Assembly (NCBI RefSeq): GCF_016859285.1 | Contig: NC_053411.1 | Location: 17,719,722-17,783,721 of the forward strand | DNA length: 64,000 bases | Direction of reading: 5' to 3' | From: Xiphias gladius | Taxonomy: Eukaryota > Chordata > Actinopteri > Istiophoriformes > Xiphiidae | Part shown: positions 12,131 through 25,614 of the stretch, piece after piece | How positions within the stretch are numbered: position 1 is the stretch's first letter | Layout: each line of letters begins with the position of its first letter | Made by a program: the position numbers and the translations under genes | The notes under the pieces: generated by a model | Databases searched by the model: none | Told to the model about the DNA's origin: nothing | Seen by the model: the letters and a program-made list of their open reading frames with translations, nothing else

Positions 12131-12589
12131 GGTTTACGGTTGAGGATCCGACGCCCCCAGCTGGTGGAGCTGAGCATGTTCACCCGCGTGTCCCCGGGGA
12201 GGCCAAACAACAGGCGTGCTAATTCTCGATAACACGCTACAAGGAATGGCTAAGACAGGACCACGTGCGGGACAAGGGAAGCGCTGGATCCAGATCAGCG
12301 CTCACGTTACACAAACACACTTGCTCACAGAGTCAGCCAACACCCAACCCCTCTGCTGCGTAGCTCTCTGCAGGACTGAAAATCAATACCGCCGTGTGTG
12401 ACGGGAAGAGGCGGAGGAAGGGGAGAGAGGCGGCAGAGGGATGAGAGACGGGTGGAAGGAAGGAGAGAGACGGAGGGTTAAAGAGGGGACGGAGGGAAGG
12501 GTGAGGAAGAGAGTGAAACTATCCACGAGTGAACGGCTAGATATGGAAAATCCACCTTTTCATAAAAAAATAACCTTGAAACGTGATTC

Positions 12590-13300
12590 AATCAGTGGTG
12601 GGAAGTAATTGAGTACATTTACTCCAGTGCTGTGCTTAAGTACTCGAGTACTTTATTTTCCTGCTGCTTTTTAAACATTCTAGAAAGAAATATTGCGTTT
12701 TTTAACTCAACAACACCTGAGGTTGCTTGTTATTTTACGAAGTGAGAGTTTACCTACAAAACACGCGAGTGAGTTCATAAAAGACGAGACATTGTTCAGT
12801 GCAAAACAAAAAAAAAACCTGTGTATCAAATCATTTTAGTTCTCAATTTACTCCTAAAAAAATAAAATCTTCCAGTGCTGTAAGTAAATGTTTCAAGCAT
12901 TAGCTCCAAAATAAAGTAGTTGTTTTTTTTTAAAATTCTGATGCAGTGATCTGCTTTATTCCTTCTTGTTTCAAGCTCAGATATTTATTCATAGAATATT
13001 TTTAAGCAAAAGTTGATTTAAATTTCAAACAAAAGCGTCATCACTGCAGAGACAGATTTTTGTTTTTGTTATCAAGATATAGTTTTTAGGGCTCACATAA
13101 AGCTATAAAACACCATAAAAAAAAGGCCATTTCTGTGCAGTGAGTACTTAAACTTCTGGTACTTTCCGTACATTTTGCTGATAATACCTTTGTACTTTGA
13201 CTTTTGATTTTGAAGGTGCTTGTAAGCCTGTGGTGCTGCTGCTTTTACTGCTTTTACTCAAGTAAAGGCTTTGATTGCTGTCACTGGAAATACAGTTCAG
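12590..13300. repeat. Dispersed 'GTGGGAAGTAA...AAGTACTCGAGTACTT' repeat
   Basis: The sequence is built from AGTACTTT/ACTCAAGTA motifs, starts CAGTGGTGGGAAGTAATTG and ends near ACTCAAGTAAAGG. A related block lies at 13,840-14,250, on the other side of a TG microsatellite, and a short fragment near 36,740-36,790. Confidence 0.6.
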
Positions 13301-13399
13301 ATGGTTGAGTAGACTCAAAACACCTCTGGTTAAATTCCAGTCAGGGAAATCAACAAATTCGTAGTTTAACCTCTGGTGTTCATTTAGCCGAAGGTGGAA

Positions 13400-13401
<2 letters not shown>

Positions 13402-13479
<78 letters not shown>

Positions 13480-13480
13480 G
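13402..13480. repeat. (TG)n microsatellite
   Basis: Nearly uninterrupted TG dinucleotides with one TGCG interruption near the end. Confidence 0.97.
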
Positions 13481-13839
13481 GAGTTTAAAGGACTTCTACT
13501 GATATTTTCCTCCAACAAGAGGAACATCAAGTCTGGCAGAACTAGATGCATAGGTCACTATTTTCACAGTATTTAAGAGATTTGACAACTTTTGGTTGGT
13601 AAAGCGTCGGATACTCCGGAGAGATGTCTGTGTTCACGCGTTGTCCTTCTGAGTTGCTGCGGTAGCGCTTTTATTTTGCGGGTCTATGATTTTCCTGCCA
13701 TTTCCTAAAAGATTTCCAGGAAAACATTGGTTTTCATCCATCACTGGGATTTGTATTTTTCGAAATCACTGGTCTAAGAACTACTTGGATCTTAGCGGCA
13801 CCACAGCGTAGACATATTCTCTTACCTGGAAAAGTCCTG

Positions 13840-14250
13840 CGTTCAAAATTTTACCGGAGTAAAAGTACAAAAGTTTTGGCATCAAAATACATTTAAAATA
13901 CCAAAAGTAAAAATACTCATTATGCAGAAGGGCCTGTTGGACTTTAATGAGGCACTCATGTACGTATCACTTTAACTTTGCAGCTGGTAAAGGTGGAGAT
14001 CATTTTAACTACTTTATACACTGCTGGGTATTTTAATCTATAATAAAACATCATCATTTCTTTGTTTTATCCTATTTTATGTTAAATAGTAACTAGAGCT
14101 TTAAAATATATGAGGTTGAGTGTAAAGTTCAACGCTTCCCTCCGAACTGTAAACGCAGTGGAGTAGAAGTAAGAAAGTCAAATAAAATGGACTTTCCTGA
14201 GTGAAATACCTCAAAGTTGTGCTCAAGTGCAGCACTTGAGTACTTTGAAA
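13840..14250. repeat. Second block of the 'AAAAGTACAAAAGT' repeat
   Basis: It carries GGAGTAAAAGTACAAAAGT and TAAAAATACTCATTATGCAG and ends GCACTTGAGTACTTTG. With the 12,590-13,300 block it probably represents one dispersed family broken by other sequence. Confidence 0.5.
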
Positions 14251-14339
14251 CGCTCTCCTGCTGAAAAGGTCCCTGTCTTTTCTTATGCATGTTCCACAGA
14301 CCGAATTGAAACTATACTGATGACAGTTAGTACCCGGTT

Positions 14340-14600
14340 ATAGATCAACAGAGGACATTTGGTGAAGATCGGGGAAACGAGAGACCCCGTCTGTTTTCCG
14401 GTGCTCCCACGGTGCCCGACGCAGCCCACGGTGGGGGGTGTCCGGCGGTGTTTCCACGCTGTTCTGTCCTGCGATCCGCCGCGTGGCTCTCGGGACGAAC
14501 GTCTCGGTCCCGCGCCTCGACCATCGACCCAAACACACCGGGTAAAACACGCAACCCGTGGTCAGCATTAAACGCATTCAGTATCATTCCGGTGTTCTTT
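14340..14600. other. GC-rich patch of unknown origin
   Basis: A sharp GC rise with CpG-rich sequence (TGCGATCCGCCGCGTGG, GGGACGAACGTCTCGG). Several overlapping open frames exist on both strands. None is recognisable or flanked by good splice sites. It is probably a decayed repeat fragment. Confidence 0.25.
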
Positions 14601-14879
14601 TTTTTAAAAGTTCTAATCGGTATGAAAGGCTTTTATTTTGATAGCCCTGTCTGACAAGGATGGGACAGAAAGTTGTTTTTGTTATTAAATAAAGCCACGT
14701 GAGTAATTTTTATCACCTCTGGAATTTTTTTATAACATGTAAAAATCTGACCAGTTATTATATATATATATATATTTTTTTTTTGGGTAGTTGTGGGCGA
14801 CTATGTTTATTTGGAAAGAATTAACGCACTGTATGGTTAAATATTGCGGCTTTTACTTTGGCAGGAAAAACAGGAAATG

Positions 14880-15222
14880 CTCCGGCCCGTTGTGTCTAGC
14901 TTGAAACCGTAAAGGAAGAAGGGGGCGTGTCGCTATGCGTTAGCCCGCCTGCTAACCGAGAGCTAAAGTTATACTTTCACTTTGTGACGCTCAGGAGTAC
15001 CCTTGCTGGGACAAGCAGAGCTTCCTGGAAAACGAAACAAGAAGCCGTCGTTGCCGCCTCCGACACTGTTTACATCGCAGATGTAGGTATTTAACCCCTT
15101 TCGGTGGCGATATTGCCAACTCGTAGCCGGTGGCGTGCAAAAGTTTTGCTAGCCGTCAAACCCTTCAAACACGCAGGTAGCGTCGTTTCACCAACTAGCT
15201 TTAGCGGCTAGCGCCCGCTAGC
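14880..15222 (+). promoter_or_regulatory. otud4: otud4 promoter / 5' UTR region
   Basis: The sequence becomes CpG-richer (GGGGGCGTGTCGC, CCGTCGTTGCCGCC, GTAGCCGGTGGCG) directly upstream of the otud4 start codon. No TATA box is placed as expected. The start site cannot be set from sequence alone. Confidence 0.5.
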
Positions 15223-18200
15223 ATGGACGACGACGGTGGCGGCGTCGGCGGCGGTGGACACACGTATAATGAGGAGAGGGGAGCGGAGAAAATGATGGAT
15301 GACTACCTAAAATCATTAGGTTTGCATCGGAAGAAGATAGCCAAAGATGGTTCGTGCTTGTTTCGAGCTGTCGCCGAGCAGGTAAAGTAATACAAGTAAA
15401 AAATAAAGCGCTAGCGTTAAGTTTCTGATTAGCTAACAGAGCACAGGTGACAAGCTGGGCTTGGTCAGTTTGTTGCACTAATGAAGGCTAACAAGTGTCT
15501 AATGTTAGCCGGATAAAAGTTCGAGTAAGTACTAATATCGTCACCGGAGTCCCAGAGCTAATGGTAAACGTCTTTAAAACTTTACACTCATAAACACTTA
15601 AATTGCGACTTTTTATAATGGAATTCTTAATGTAATGTTGATAAAGTGGTATGGGTTGAGTTACAGAGCACAAGTTTTAAAAACTTGTTTAACAGGTCGT
15701 GAAATTTATATATAAAATACTTTATATCTACACTCAGTTGTCAGTTTATTAGGTACACGTAGGTAAAACTAATACAGTCTAATACAACAGTCCTACAATA
15801 AGTCCTCCTTCATGAAAGTTATGATGTTCAGCTTTTGTAGAAATGATCTTACAGAGGTGTGAGGATCTAGTCTGTGGTGCTTTTGAACTGTACTGCGTCA
15901 TACAGATTTTATCTAGCTTACCTTCATTGATATGCATGGGGTGGACAAAATATTAGAAACACCTGTTGGTAGAATGCATTCTAGTTGAACAGCAGCACCA
16001 ACTGCAGCCTCCACAATGACGATACCAGTTGAAGCAGCACCTCCTCTCAAAACAGATTCATCACGAACTGAACATTATAACGTTTAGAAAGGGAGGATTT
16101 ATTGCAGGAGTTCTGTATTACACTGCATCGGTTTTAGCTCCTTGTACCTGATAAAACTGACCACTGAGTGTACATGTCGGTGGTGTAACGCCGGCTGTAA
16201 TTGGGGCCTTTTATATTAACGTTGCCCTTTGACCTCTTCCAGGTGCTGCATTGCCAAAGCCTTCATACTGACGTTCGTGCCAAATGCGTGGAGTTTCTGA
16301 AGCAGAACAGAGACAGCTACGAGGCGGTATGTACACTGTGGGCACATTCGACTGACCCCGAGCATCCTGGATGTGATAAAAGCAGCCAAATGTTTTGTTT
16401 TGGATTGAAGAGGGTTTTTTTTTTTTTTTTTTTAAACTTAAGTGGGAGATGATGATGATTTGTTAAAATAACAGAAGCATACGCAGCTTTGTTGCAACTG
16501 TACCTGCGTTCGGACAATGTACCGTCAGTGTGTTTGGAGCTCAGTAGTGAGTCATGTAACTGATTTTTCCCACCAAAAGAGACTCTCACCAAACACCTTT
16601 TACTCATTCAAAGTACTCTTCTGAGGCCACGTCATGTTGGTGCATGCACATAATCTTCTCCTGCTCGGTTTTACGACGACTTTGGACCAAAACTAAGTAG
16701 AATATTTAGATTACATTTCTATATACAGTCTCTTTGGGCCAGAACAGTTTCTCTCTAACTAATCTGATAAATCCCTCTTTGGAATTGATTTGAATTCATG
16801 TGGAATAACATAAGAAAAGCACAGAGAATCGGAGTGACATATTGAAATATTATACTGAAGATTTCACAGTTCTGTGAATGTAGAGAAAAAAGAAGAGGGA
16901 ACAAGACATTTATTTATCTTATGTGTAAGATATTTGGAGCTGAAAGAATTCATCGATGCATTTGTTTGTCGATTAACAGAAATTTCACTGGCAACTATTT
17001 TGATAAATGATTAATACTTGTCATTATTATTAAAATTATTGTTATATTATTAAATATTTCTCATACATTCTCAGATTTCCCGCTCCTCAGATGTGAGGAC
17101 TGGCTGCTTTTCTCTGTTTGACATGAGAGTAAACTGACTAGCTTTGGGTTTTGGACTGTTGGATGAACAAGCCAGGCAATCTCTTACTCTTACTCTGAGC
17201 TGTAATTGATCATAGGTAAGAAGAGAAGTGTATAAACAAATCACAAAGAGACTGTGGGGTGAGATTGCAGGAATTGTTTTTGTGTGTGTGTGTGTTTACC
17301 TGAGGCTGAACAACAGGAGGAGGAACTGAAAGCTAAAGCTCCTGGTGTTTTTTATGACTCTGATATAATCACACCGTCACAATGCCTCACCTCACGCTAG
17401 AGCAGGGCTTTAATGTCCCGGTGGATATATGTGACTCACAGGCAAAATAGTTTTTAAAACACGAGGTGTGGTTGTAATGTCTAAAGCTCAGTGTGTCATG
17501 TGGCTGCACTGCATTCTGGTCTTTTTCCTACTGCTGAGGCTAGAAATAACAAATTACTCAACAGAATTAATTTGTCCCTGTGTGGCTGGTAATTGTCCTC
17601 CTTTCACTTTGAAACCAAAATCAAGCAAACTTAGACATGTCTTTTGAGCTGTAAACTAAATGATATGACTGTACGGTGATTAAACACGTCAGTGCTGGTG
17701 TTGACGTTTCCTATTTAAGTTATAAACATCTGCATTTCATGGGCTGAAAATGGCTCAACGCGCTTTCTGCTGTTTTAAATCATCACAACCTTGCAAGGCC
17801 AACGCTGACACAGAGTCAACCATTTGAGACTTAGCTACATCATGAAATTTATACCAAAAAAAAGAAAAAATGAATGCTCTCTAATCAGAGGTGGGCGCCC
17901 CACCTCCTCCAGGACCCGTCCTTGAGTGGGAGTCTGTGAAACTGCGCTTATTTGCAAAGATATACTGATAAAGACTCACCATTCACAGGAGCTATTTTTA
18001 TTATTTATGTATTATTTATTTATTTTTCACAGGAGTTTAGGCTAATTTTTTCGAACCCTCTACTTAGTATTTTTCAGCTTGGCTTTGGTTCGGACTTGTG
18101 CTTTGACGGCTGTAGAAGCGGCACCGGCCGGCAGCCTTTCCCTTCAGACCCTCCTGTGGCTCGCCGGTGGCTGCAGGCGGCAGCAGGTCCCTCGACGGCA

Positions 18201-21200
18201 ACCGGCATTTTTCATGGGAGTGCTATTGTAACTACACGTTCGGCTCCGAGAGCTCCGGCTTCGGGCATCACAGGGGCTGGAGCCAACGGCTCGAACCGAT
18301 ACGGCTCTGGACCACCATGGTCCTCCACCGCAGTGTGGTCCGCTTCAGGTGCCGCCCCCGTTTCAGCCCCTTGCCCACGTTTTAGCTTTTTTTCAAAATT
18401 ATGGAGTGGGTGGAGTTAGGCTCGGAACTTTAAAGTTTGGTAACACATTTTCCACAGTCAGGCTCCACTGAAACTATCTATAAAATATAAGAAAAGAATG
18501 AAAAATGTCCATCAAAATTTCCAAAGCCAGAGATAACTGCTTGTGTTCCCCGACCGGTACCATAGAACCTGATGATATTCAGTTTACTCTCATATATGAC
18601 AAAGGGAAGCAACAAATCCTCACAGTTGTGAAGCTGGAATGTTTTAACTCAAGAAGTGACTCGACCGATTAACTGATTATCAAAATAGTTGCAGATAATT
18701 TTTCGGTCAGGTTAAAGGTTAAGCCCGGTGTTATTTTAAAATATTCTTGTCAAGAGATTGCACGAAAAGACCAAAACCAACAATGTGTTTGGTGTTGTTG
18801 CTGAAGACAAAACAAAAAAGTTCCTGAATGTTCATTTTCATTTTTACTTTTATTTTTTTTAATGGGTAAGTAATTTCCTGGAACAGCCAGTAGTTTATAG
18901 CAAACATACTCAAACCTGAGGAGATCTAAAAGGGGAAGAACGTAGAATATCATCAGATTTATCTTTTAACCCCCCTTCATCCACCGTCGAGGTACAAAAG
19001 GTCCAAAAAGGCCTCAGGTATGAGAATTGTTTTCTTTATCTGGGTTGTTTGTGCTCACTGGTGTTTATTGTTTTGCAGTTTATTGAAGGTGACTTCGAGG
19101 ATTACCTGTGCAAGCTTCAGGACCCTCAGGTAAACCACGGTCACTGCTGATCCAATTTAAAGCTCAAAATTTGGGTCATTTCTTTGTTAAATCTTTAACC
19201 TCAGACTTTGTTTGCTCAGTGATTTAATGAAACTATCGCTTTCTACTTTAATCTCCATACTTACTGATAAATGAATTAGAATTGATTATGCAGTGAAATC
19301 ATTTTTGTGTAAATGTGTGTGTGTGTATGTATATATAATGTACACACACACACACGTTAGTTTTTTTTAAATTTAAATTTAAATTTTTTTGTTCTTCAGC
19401 AATGGGTGGGAGAAGTGGAGATCAGCGCGTTGGCTGTCATGTACAAGTGAGTAAATTGTGCAATAAAGATTAGAACCTGGCTGATAGTAGAGTTTTGAGG
19501 CTGATGCCCACATTGACATTTATGACCGTACAATAGATGATAAGGTATTGAGTCTCATTTTACATTTTTGATGAGAATCCCTCAAGTTAAATTTGGATAT
19601 TAAAGAATTGTGACCAAGATGAACAAGACATTTTTCAGTTTGAAAAGATAAACATGTCAGTGCTCTCTGGTGGACAGACTCTATTTTGTTTCTAAAGTGT
19701 CTTTAACGTATCTTTGGTATATTTCTTTACTGACATCTGACATAAACCAGTATATAGATACCAGTATATGTGTGATAAATTGAAATCAGCTGATCGGTCG
19801 TCTGAGTGTATCGGTTAGGCTCTTGTTGGGGTGGGACACGGTTTAAAAATGTCCACAGAATAATGTCCCTCACACAGTTCGAACAGTCCACTGTACACCA
19901 CCTTCTTTGAAATCAAATTTTAAACCACTTGGACACAAAAAATTATTTTGCAAACATACGAACAAACAAAAACATGGAAGTAGACCCGTAGGTTAAAGGA
20001 TGAGAGGTCTGGGTTTTTGTTTCTTGTTTTTATTTTTCCACTACGCTCTATAGTGTCCTCATGAAATAAAAAAAAAAACCCTGCACACAGTTTCACTTAC
20101 TACGGGTATGATTTGGACGTTCTGATGGGCTTCCTCAGGTATACGTACACACCCCATGCTGCAAGATGATTAGTTAAAAAAAAAAACAACCTGATATTAA
20201 TAATAAAATTTTAATCAGGTCTACGTTACATGCTAGGCTATACTTAAGATAAAAACGTGCCTTTTCTTATATTTTGCAAAAGTTGCCCTGCCCTCTGATG
20301 CAACCTGTCTCACATTCATGTGTGTTGAGAGGTTAAAATGTGTTTTTGTATTGGAATCCCCTGAACATAACTCCTCCTGTTAATGGACCACAGGAGAGTT
20401 GACACTAAATGTGAGCGTCACTAGACCTTTTACAGAGGGCCTGAGGCTGCACTGATTTTTAAAGCCCCTTGAGGCAAATTTGTGATTTCGGGCCATATGC
20501 TGCATAAGACCAAATATAAGACAGTATTTTTATCTGGAAATTAAGTTAGAAAAAGTGGGGGTCAGCTTATATTCAGGGACTAGACAATTATGTGTTCACA
20601 ACATCAGGTATCCGTTCTGGAGGATGGAGAGGGGACCAGTGTAACACGGTCTTCTGCACACAGTGCGGAAGTATTAGTTGTTTGTAGCAATAGCAAGTGT
20701 TTTCAGTCTGTTTTAAGTGAGTCCGGTAATAAACGGGGAGCCGACTATGGAGCCAGGAGAGACTCAGTAGAGTTGTCAAGTTCGTATTGTAGCATCACTT
20801 ACAGGTGTGTGGTAAACCGGGATTTCGTCTTGGTCTCATTGTCTCTCTGTAGGAGGGATTTTCTGATCTACCAGGAGCCTGGAAGACCACCCGTCAACAT
20901 CACAGACAACAACTTCAAGGAGAAGGTGAGACCGAACACATCCAGCTAATGAAACAACATTTAAACCCAAATTCTTCAGCTTTTCCATCTTTCTCTTCCC
21001 ACCGGTGAGTCCATCGCTTCAGGTGCACTCTCTATTTTGCATTTCCAGTCAGGATCGATGCCAAAATTTCCAATGACACTAAAAATGTCAGGCTGAATTT
21101 TTGGGTAAACTTTTAAAATCTAAAAAAAGCGGAGTCATGCAGTCCAATATAAACATACCGACAGTAAATCTTATCCTTGTGAAGCCTTAGTGCAAAGTTT

Positions 21201-24200
21201 TTGTTGTCACTGTCAACTCTTACCAATTTTCAGGTTACAGACGTGAGACGTGTTTGTAATATTCTGTCCTCGTCATTTCATGTGTCAGCCGCGGTGATGT
21301 GTGCTAATTATGTTGATCCCGCGACACGTGAATGTAGAAAACATGTAAAAACTCAGTCACACTGGAACTAAACATCAAACTCCGGTTAATCGTGTGCTAA
21401 CGGCGGAAGGTGTAGTAGTGTCAGCTCTAATCGTAAAGAGAAAATAACTGTAACAAAGTCGAATGAGAAAAGAAAAGTGAAAAAACAGTGCGTCCTTAAT
21501 ACAATTTACGTTAATACATCAGGAGTGAGGAGAGAGATTGGCCCAGTTTAGTTTTGATACAGTAAATATTGGCTCAGAGTTTGTGATTGATTTTCTCTAT
21601 ATGCTTTTAATTTGCTCCACTAGTTCATTTCATTTACCTGTACTTTTCCCTTTTGCCTCCCATTTCTTCTTACTACATTTAAAGACCTTGCTCTCAATAC
21701 TCTAAATACTTGGCCTTTTCACTCATTATTTCAGGAGGCAAAACACCTAATAAAATAAATAAAATTGAATCCAGGCCCAAAGTAAATGTTCATAATACAT
21801 TTCCCTTTTAGCACCAACTTTTTTTTTTCTCTCTCTCTCTCAGGTGCAGTTGTGTTTTCTGAATGGGAATCACTACGACAGCATTTATCCCATCAGCCAC
21901 ATTAAGAACGCTGCTCTCTGCCAGTGTGAGTGTTTGTGATTAAATTCATCTGGACAGACGCTTCTCAGTACCAGGCTCTGGACATCGTGGTCGCACCTGA
22001 ATGTTTAAGCTCTGGCGGCTACAGCTGGGCCATGACATTATTATTTAATAATAATTTATACAACTATATGGCAAATGTATGCAAAGACGGTCAAATTGTT
22101 GTTTATTGCAATAATAATACTCAAAACGAGGCACTAAAGTTTTTGTTTAATATGAGTGGAGACATTTATGTCTGTATGATATAAATGATTGTGTTGAGTT
22201 ATCGCCCGCACCTACTGGTAGCTTGAATTGGATACCAGCACCAAATAGTTAACTGTAAAACTGCAACTAATGATTATTTTCATTAATGACCAATCTGATG
22301 ATTATTGTCAAAATTAATCGACTCGTTGTTTACTCTCTAAAATGTCAGAAACAAGTATGTATATGAGGTCGTAAAATTCCTTGTTCTGTCTTAACGGTGC
22401 AAAGCCCCCAACGTTTTCAGTTAACTGTCACATATGACAAAGAACAGCAGCAGAATTGACATATTACAAAATTTAGCATTTCTGTTCATAGCTTTCCTGG
22501 AGCAGTTTCAGCCGTAGTTATCTGACCTTTGAGTTTATATCAGGCGACCACGAACTGTGTGGTTTTTATTTTGAAGTCCAGTAGTAGACTGAAGTAGACC
22601 CTTTACACTGAGCGGCATCATTATGACACAAAGTAGAGTCCTGCACCGGGTTGGGTTGGTCTGAATGGGACATTATGCAGAACAGCGGAGAACCTCAGAC
22701 CAGCCATCGTCCAAACCCTGCTTAAATACAATCTGGATGAGTTTTAAAGTGAGCTACTGTATCACCTATGTGCTAAGTTGATGTTACTGGTATGGTACTC
22801 TGCGGGTTTGCAAAATTGTACCCGTGCGGGACTCTCTCCGTGTGATCCCTACTGTCATTTAACTCATTTCTGGCAGAGAAAAACAAAAAAAACAACACCC
22901 CTTCTGCTCTGACTGTGTGTCTCCTGCAGCCATCCTGTACGAGGTGCTGTATAACAGTGTGTTTAAGGTGGACCGGAGCTCTCTGGGCGTGTGTCAGCGG
23001 ATCGGCCGGCCCAACGACCTCCTGAGCGACGACAGCATGGCCGCCTGCAACAGCAGTGACGAGTCCGACTTGGACGCAGTCGAGGCGATATGGTAGAAAA
23101 CTCATCAGCTTGAAAGCGTTTTTAATTTTTTTTTATCCTACATAAGAGAGTTGTCTTGATCAAGTGTGTTTTGGCCCTGACCCCGATTGGAGTCCTTCAA
23201 TATTGCGAATCTCCTGACATCAAGTCCCATCTGATACTTATATTCACCTAAATGTGGATTAACTATGCATCAGACGCACTGAACTAACAGCTGAAGCTAC
23301 GAAATTCGGCACACCTTATTTTTCTTTAGCTACTTGACCTAAACACCAAAGGTCTTGGTGCAAAACTATTAAGTTTATAAGCTTGAATCATCGATATGAT
23401 ACGAATGGAGGTTTAACCCCTGAAATTGACGTGAAGCGATCACAGAGAGAAACTGTGTTGGAGTTGTTTAATAATTTTCCCGGGTTTTGATTGGCTTTAT
23501 TTTAGTCGATACTGATCCATTAAAATGTTCTCAGAGGTCATAGATAAACATCAGTGCACAGGTACATAATACCTGACTTATGCATTAAAGCTATGGAGGT
23601 TCTGTATATGAAGCGCTCCATGACGCCGTAGTGACGTCTTCCAGCATCTCGTACTAGCGTGAAGCCTCGGTGTGAGAGGACCGGTAGACCAGACGTGCGT
23701 TCACGTATTGATTGACAGCCGTGAGCGCCCACCCCTGACTTTCGCCTTCTCTGATTGGTTAGAAGGGCGAGGTTTGCTCGGAAACACTGCTGCCAGGCTG
23801 CTCGATGAGTCTGGGTCACAGAAGCACTTCTCCACCTTGAAATATGTTTTGAGCATAGTACAACTAAAAAATATTAGAGCAAAGTAGATACTGTAGCTCT
23901 AATAATGTTATTATTATTATTATTATAATAAATTATTATACTAATTTAATCACAGTACAGTTTCTGTGTTTAGTTGCTCTTTTTGTTTACTTATTATGTA
24001 AATAATATTTACTTCCTCATTTGCGTTATTACATTGCTCTTTGCTAATCCACTGGCATTTTTTACTTATTTGAAATTCCTTACGTACTCACTCATTTTAT
24101 AATTACCTGGTTTGCTGAAGTATTTTCTTGCATAACAAGACTTGCTAACATGTTTTTGTTTGGCTTTCTGTAAGAGAAAAACACAGGAAAACTATGAAAC

Positions 24201-25540
24201 CACAACACAGCCTCGTGATGTGTGTGTTTTATGATACAGGGTGGAAAATGGAACAAGCACTTCTTCTTCTACAAGACACAACAACCAGAGCCAAAGGGTA
24301 ACACAACCACACACACTGGAGGCAGTAAAAGCTGTCAAACTCTGTACATACTTGCTTTCCTGCCTGATAACACTGAATAACTTTGTCTGTGTGTGTGTGT
24401 GTGTGTGTGTGTCAGGGCCGTGGGCGTGGTCGCCAATTGCCCGAGAGGGTGAGACGTTCACTGAACCCGACTCTGTTCAGAAACGTAGAGTACGACGTCT
24501 GGCACAAGACGAAGAGAGGTAACACGCAGACGCGCACAAAAACACAGCTACAACTCTTTATTGGGGCGGGGCGGTGTATTGAATTCATTCAAACCTTTTC
24601 TTTTTGCGGGACGTGTAAAGTGTCTACACTGTGAAAATCCAGTTATCACAAACTGCACAAAGGTTTATTTTCAGTCAGAAATTAACGCAGATGATATTTG
24701 ACTGTATTTGCTGAAAGCCCTGTTAACTGTGACGCCTGCCAGTTGAATTCAACTGTCACATCTACAGAAGGAATAGTCTGAACAGAGGGTCTACGTGCCG
24801 AGGCCGATGTCAGGAAACGCCGGCAGAGCAGATGAATTAGTGTGTGGTCTCTTCTGCTCTGTGTGTGCTTTAACTGATGATTAAAGTGGACATGTGTGCT
24901 CCACGCAGCTGATGCATCTGGATAACCTGTGTTTTTAAATACGCATAACGACGTCTCAATCATGTCTTGGTCTTTCTGCATTTTTTTTAAGGAAAAAAAA
25001 AAATATACAAATAAAAATAAATCCAGATTTTACTTTTTGGCGATATCTCCCGGCTCTACTCTTTATTAACCTGTTACCAGACGCCCCCGTTTTTGTGCAC
25101 AAGCCCTAAAATAATGTACCTGAAATAAAAGGTTGTTGTTCTTCAACCCTTTTGGTTACAGTCACAACCCTGGTCTCCTTTGAGAAATGAGGATATTTTA
25201 AAAGGTTAAACCAAGTTCTTCTGAAACAAATAGCTGATTAATCGACTGATTTATGGACACACAATTTATCAGTCGAGGTCCAGACATTAGCTACTTTCAG
25301 CTCAAACGTTAAGATTTTCTTGCATTTCAGTTTTACAAAATCAGTCGGTTTAAAGACGTCATTTTGGGCTTTGGTGACTTGTGATGTGCAGTTGTCAATA
25401 TTTTCTCTCTTATAGATTAAACCATAAATTAATTAATTATAACTGGATTTTTTTTTGTTGTCCAATTTTTCTTTCAGCTCAACAGAAGATGGACTACTGC
25501 ATCGCTGCTGGGATGCAGTACACTGTAGGAGACCGCTGCC

Positions 25541-25614
<74 letters not shown>

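Larger units (their letters stand above)
6401..14860. other. Intergenic region between znf827 and otud4
   Basis: I recognise no conserved gene here on either strand. It holds copies of several dispersed repeats, a long (TG)n tract, a 10-bp tandem repeat, a purine-rich stretch and a GC-rich patch near 10.8 kb. These are listed separately. The remainder is AT-rich and featureless to my reading. Confidence 0.55.

Noticed and set aside
14338-14587. Overlapping open frames on both strands
   Set aside because: GC-rich sequence with no splice sites or known domains. Probably a decayed repeat.
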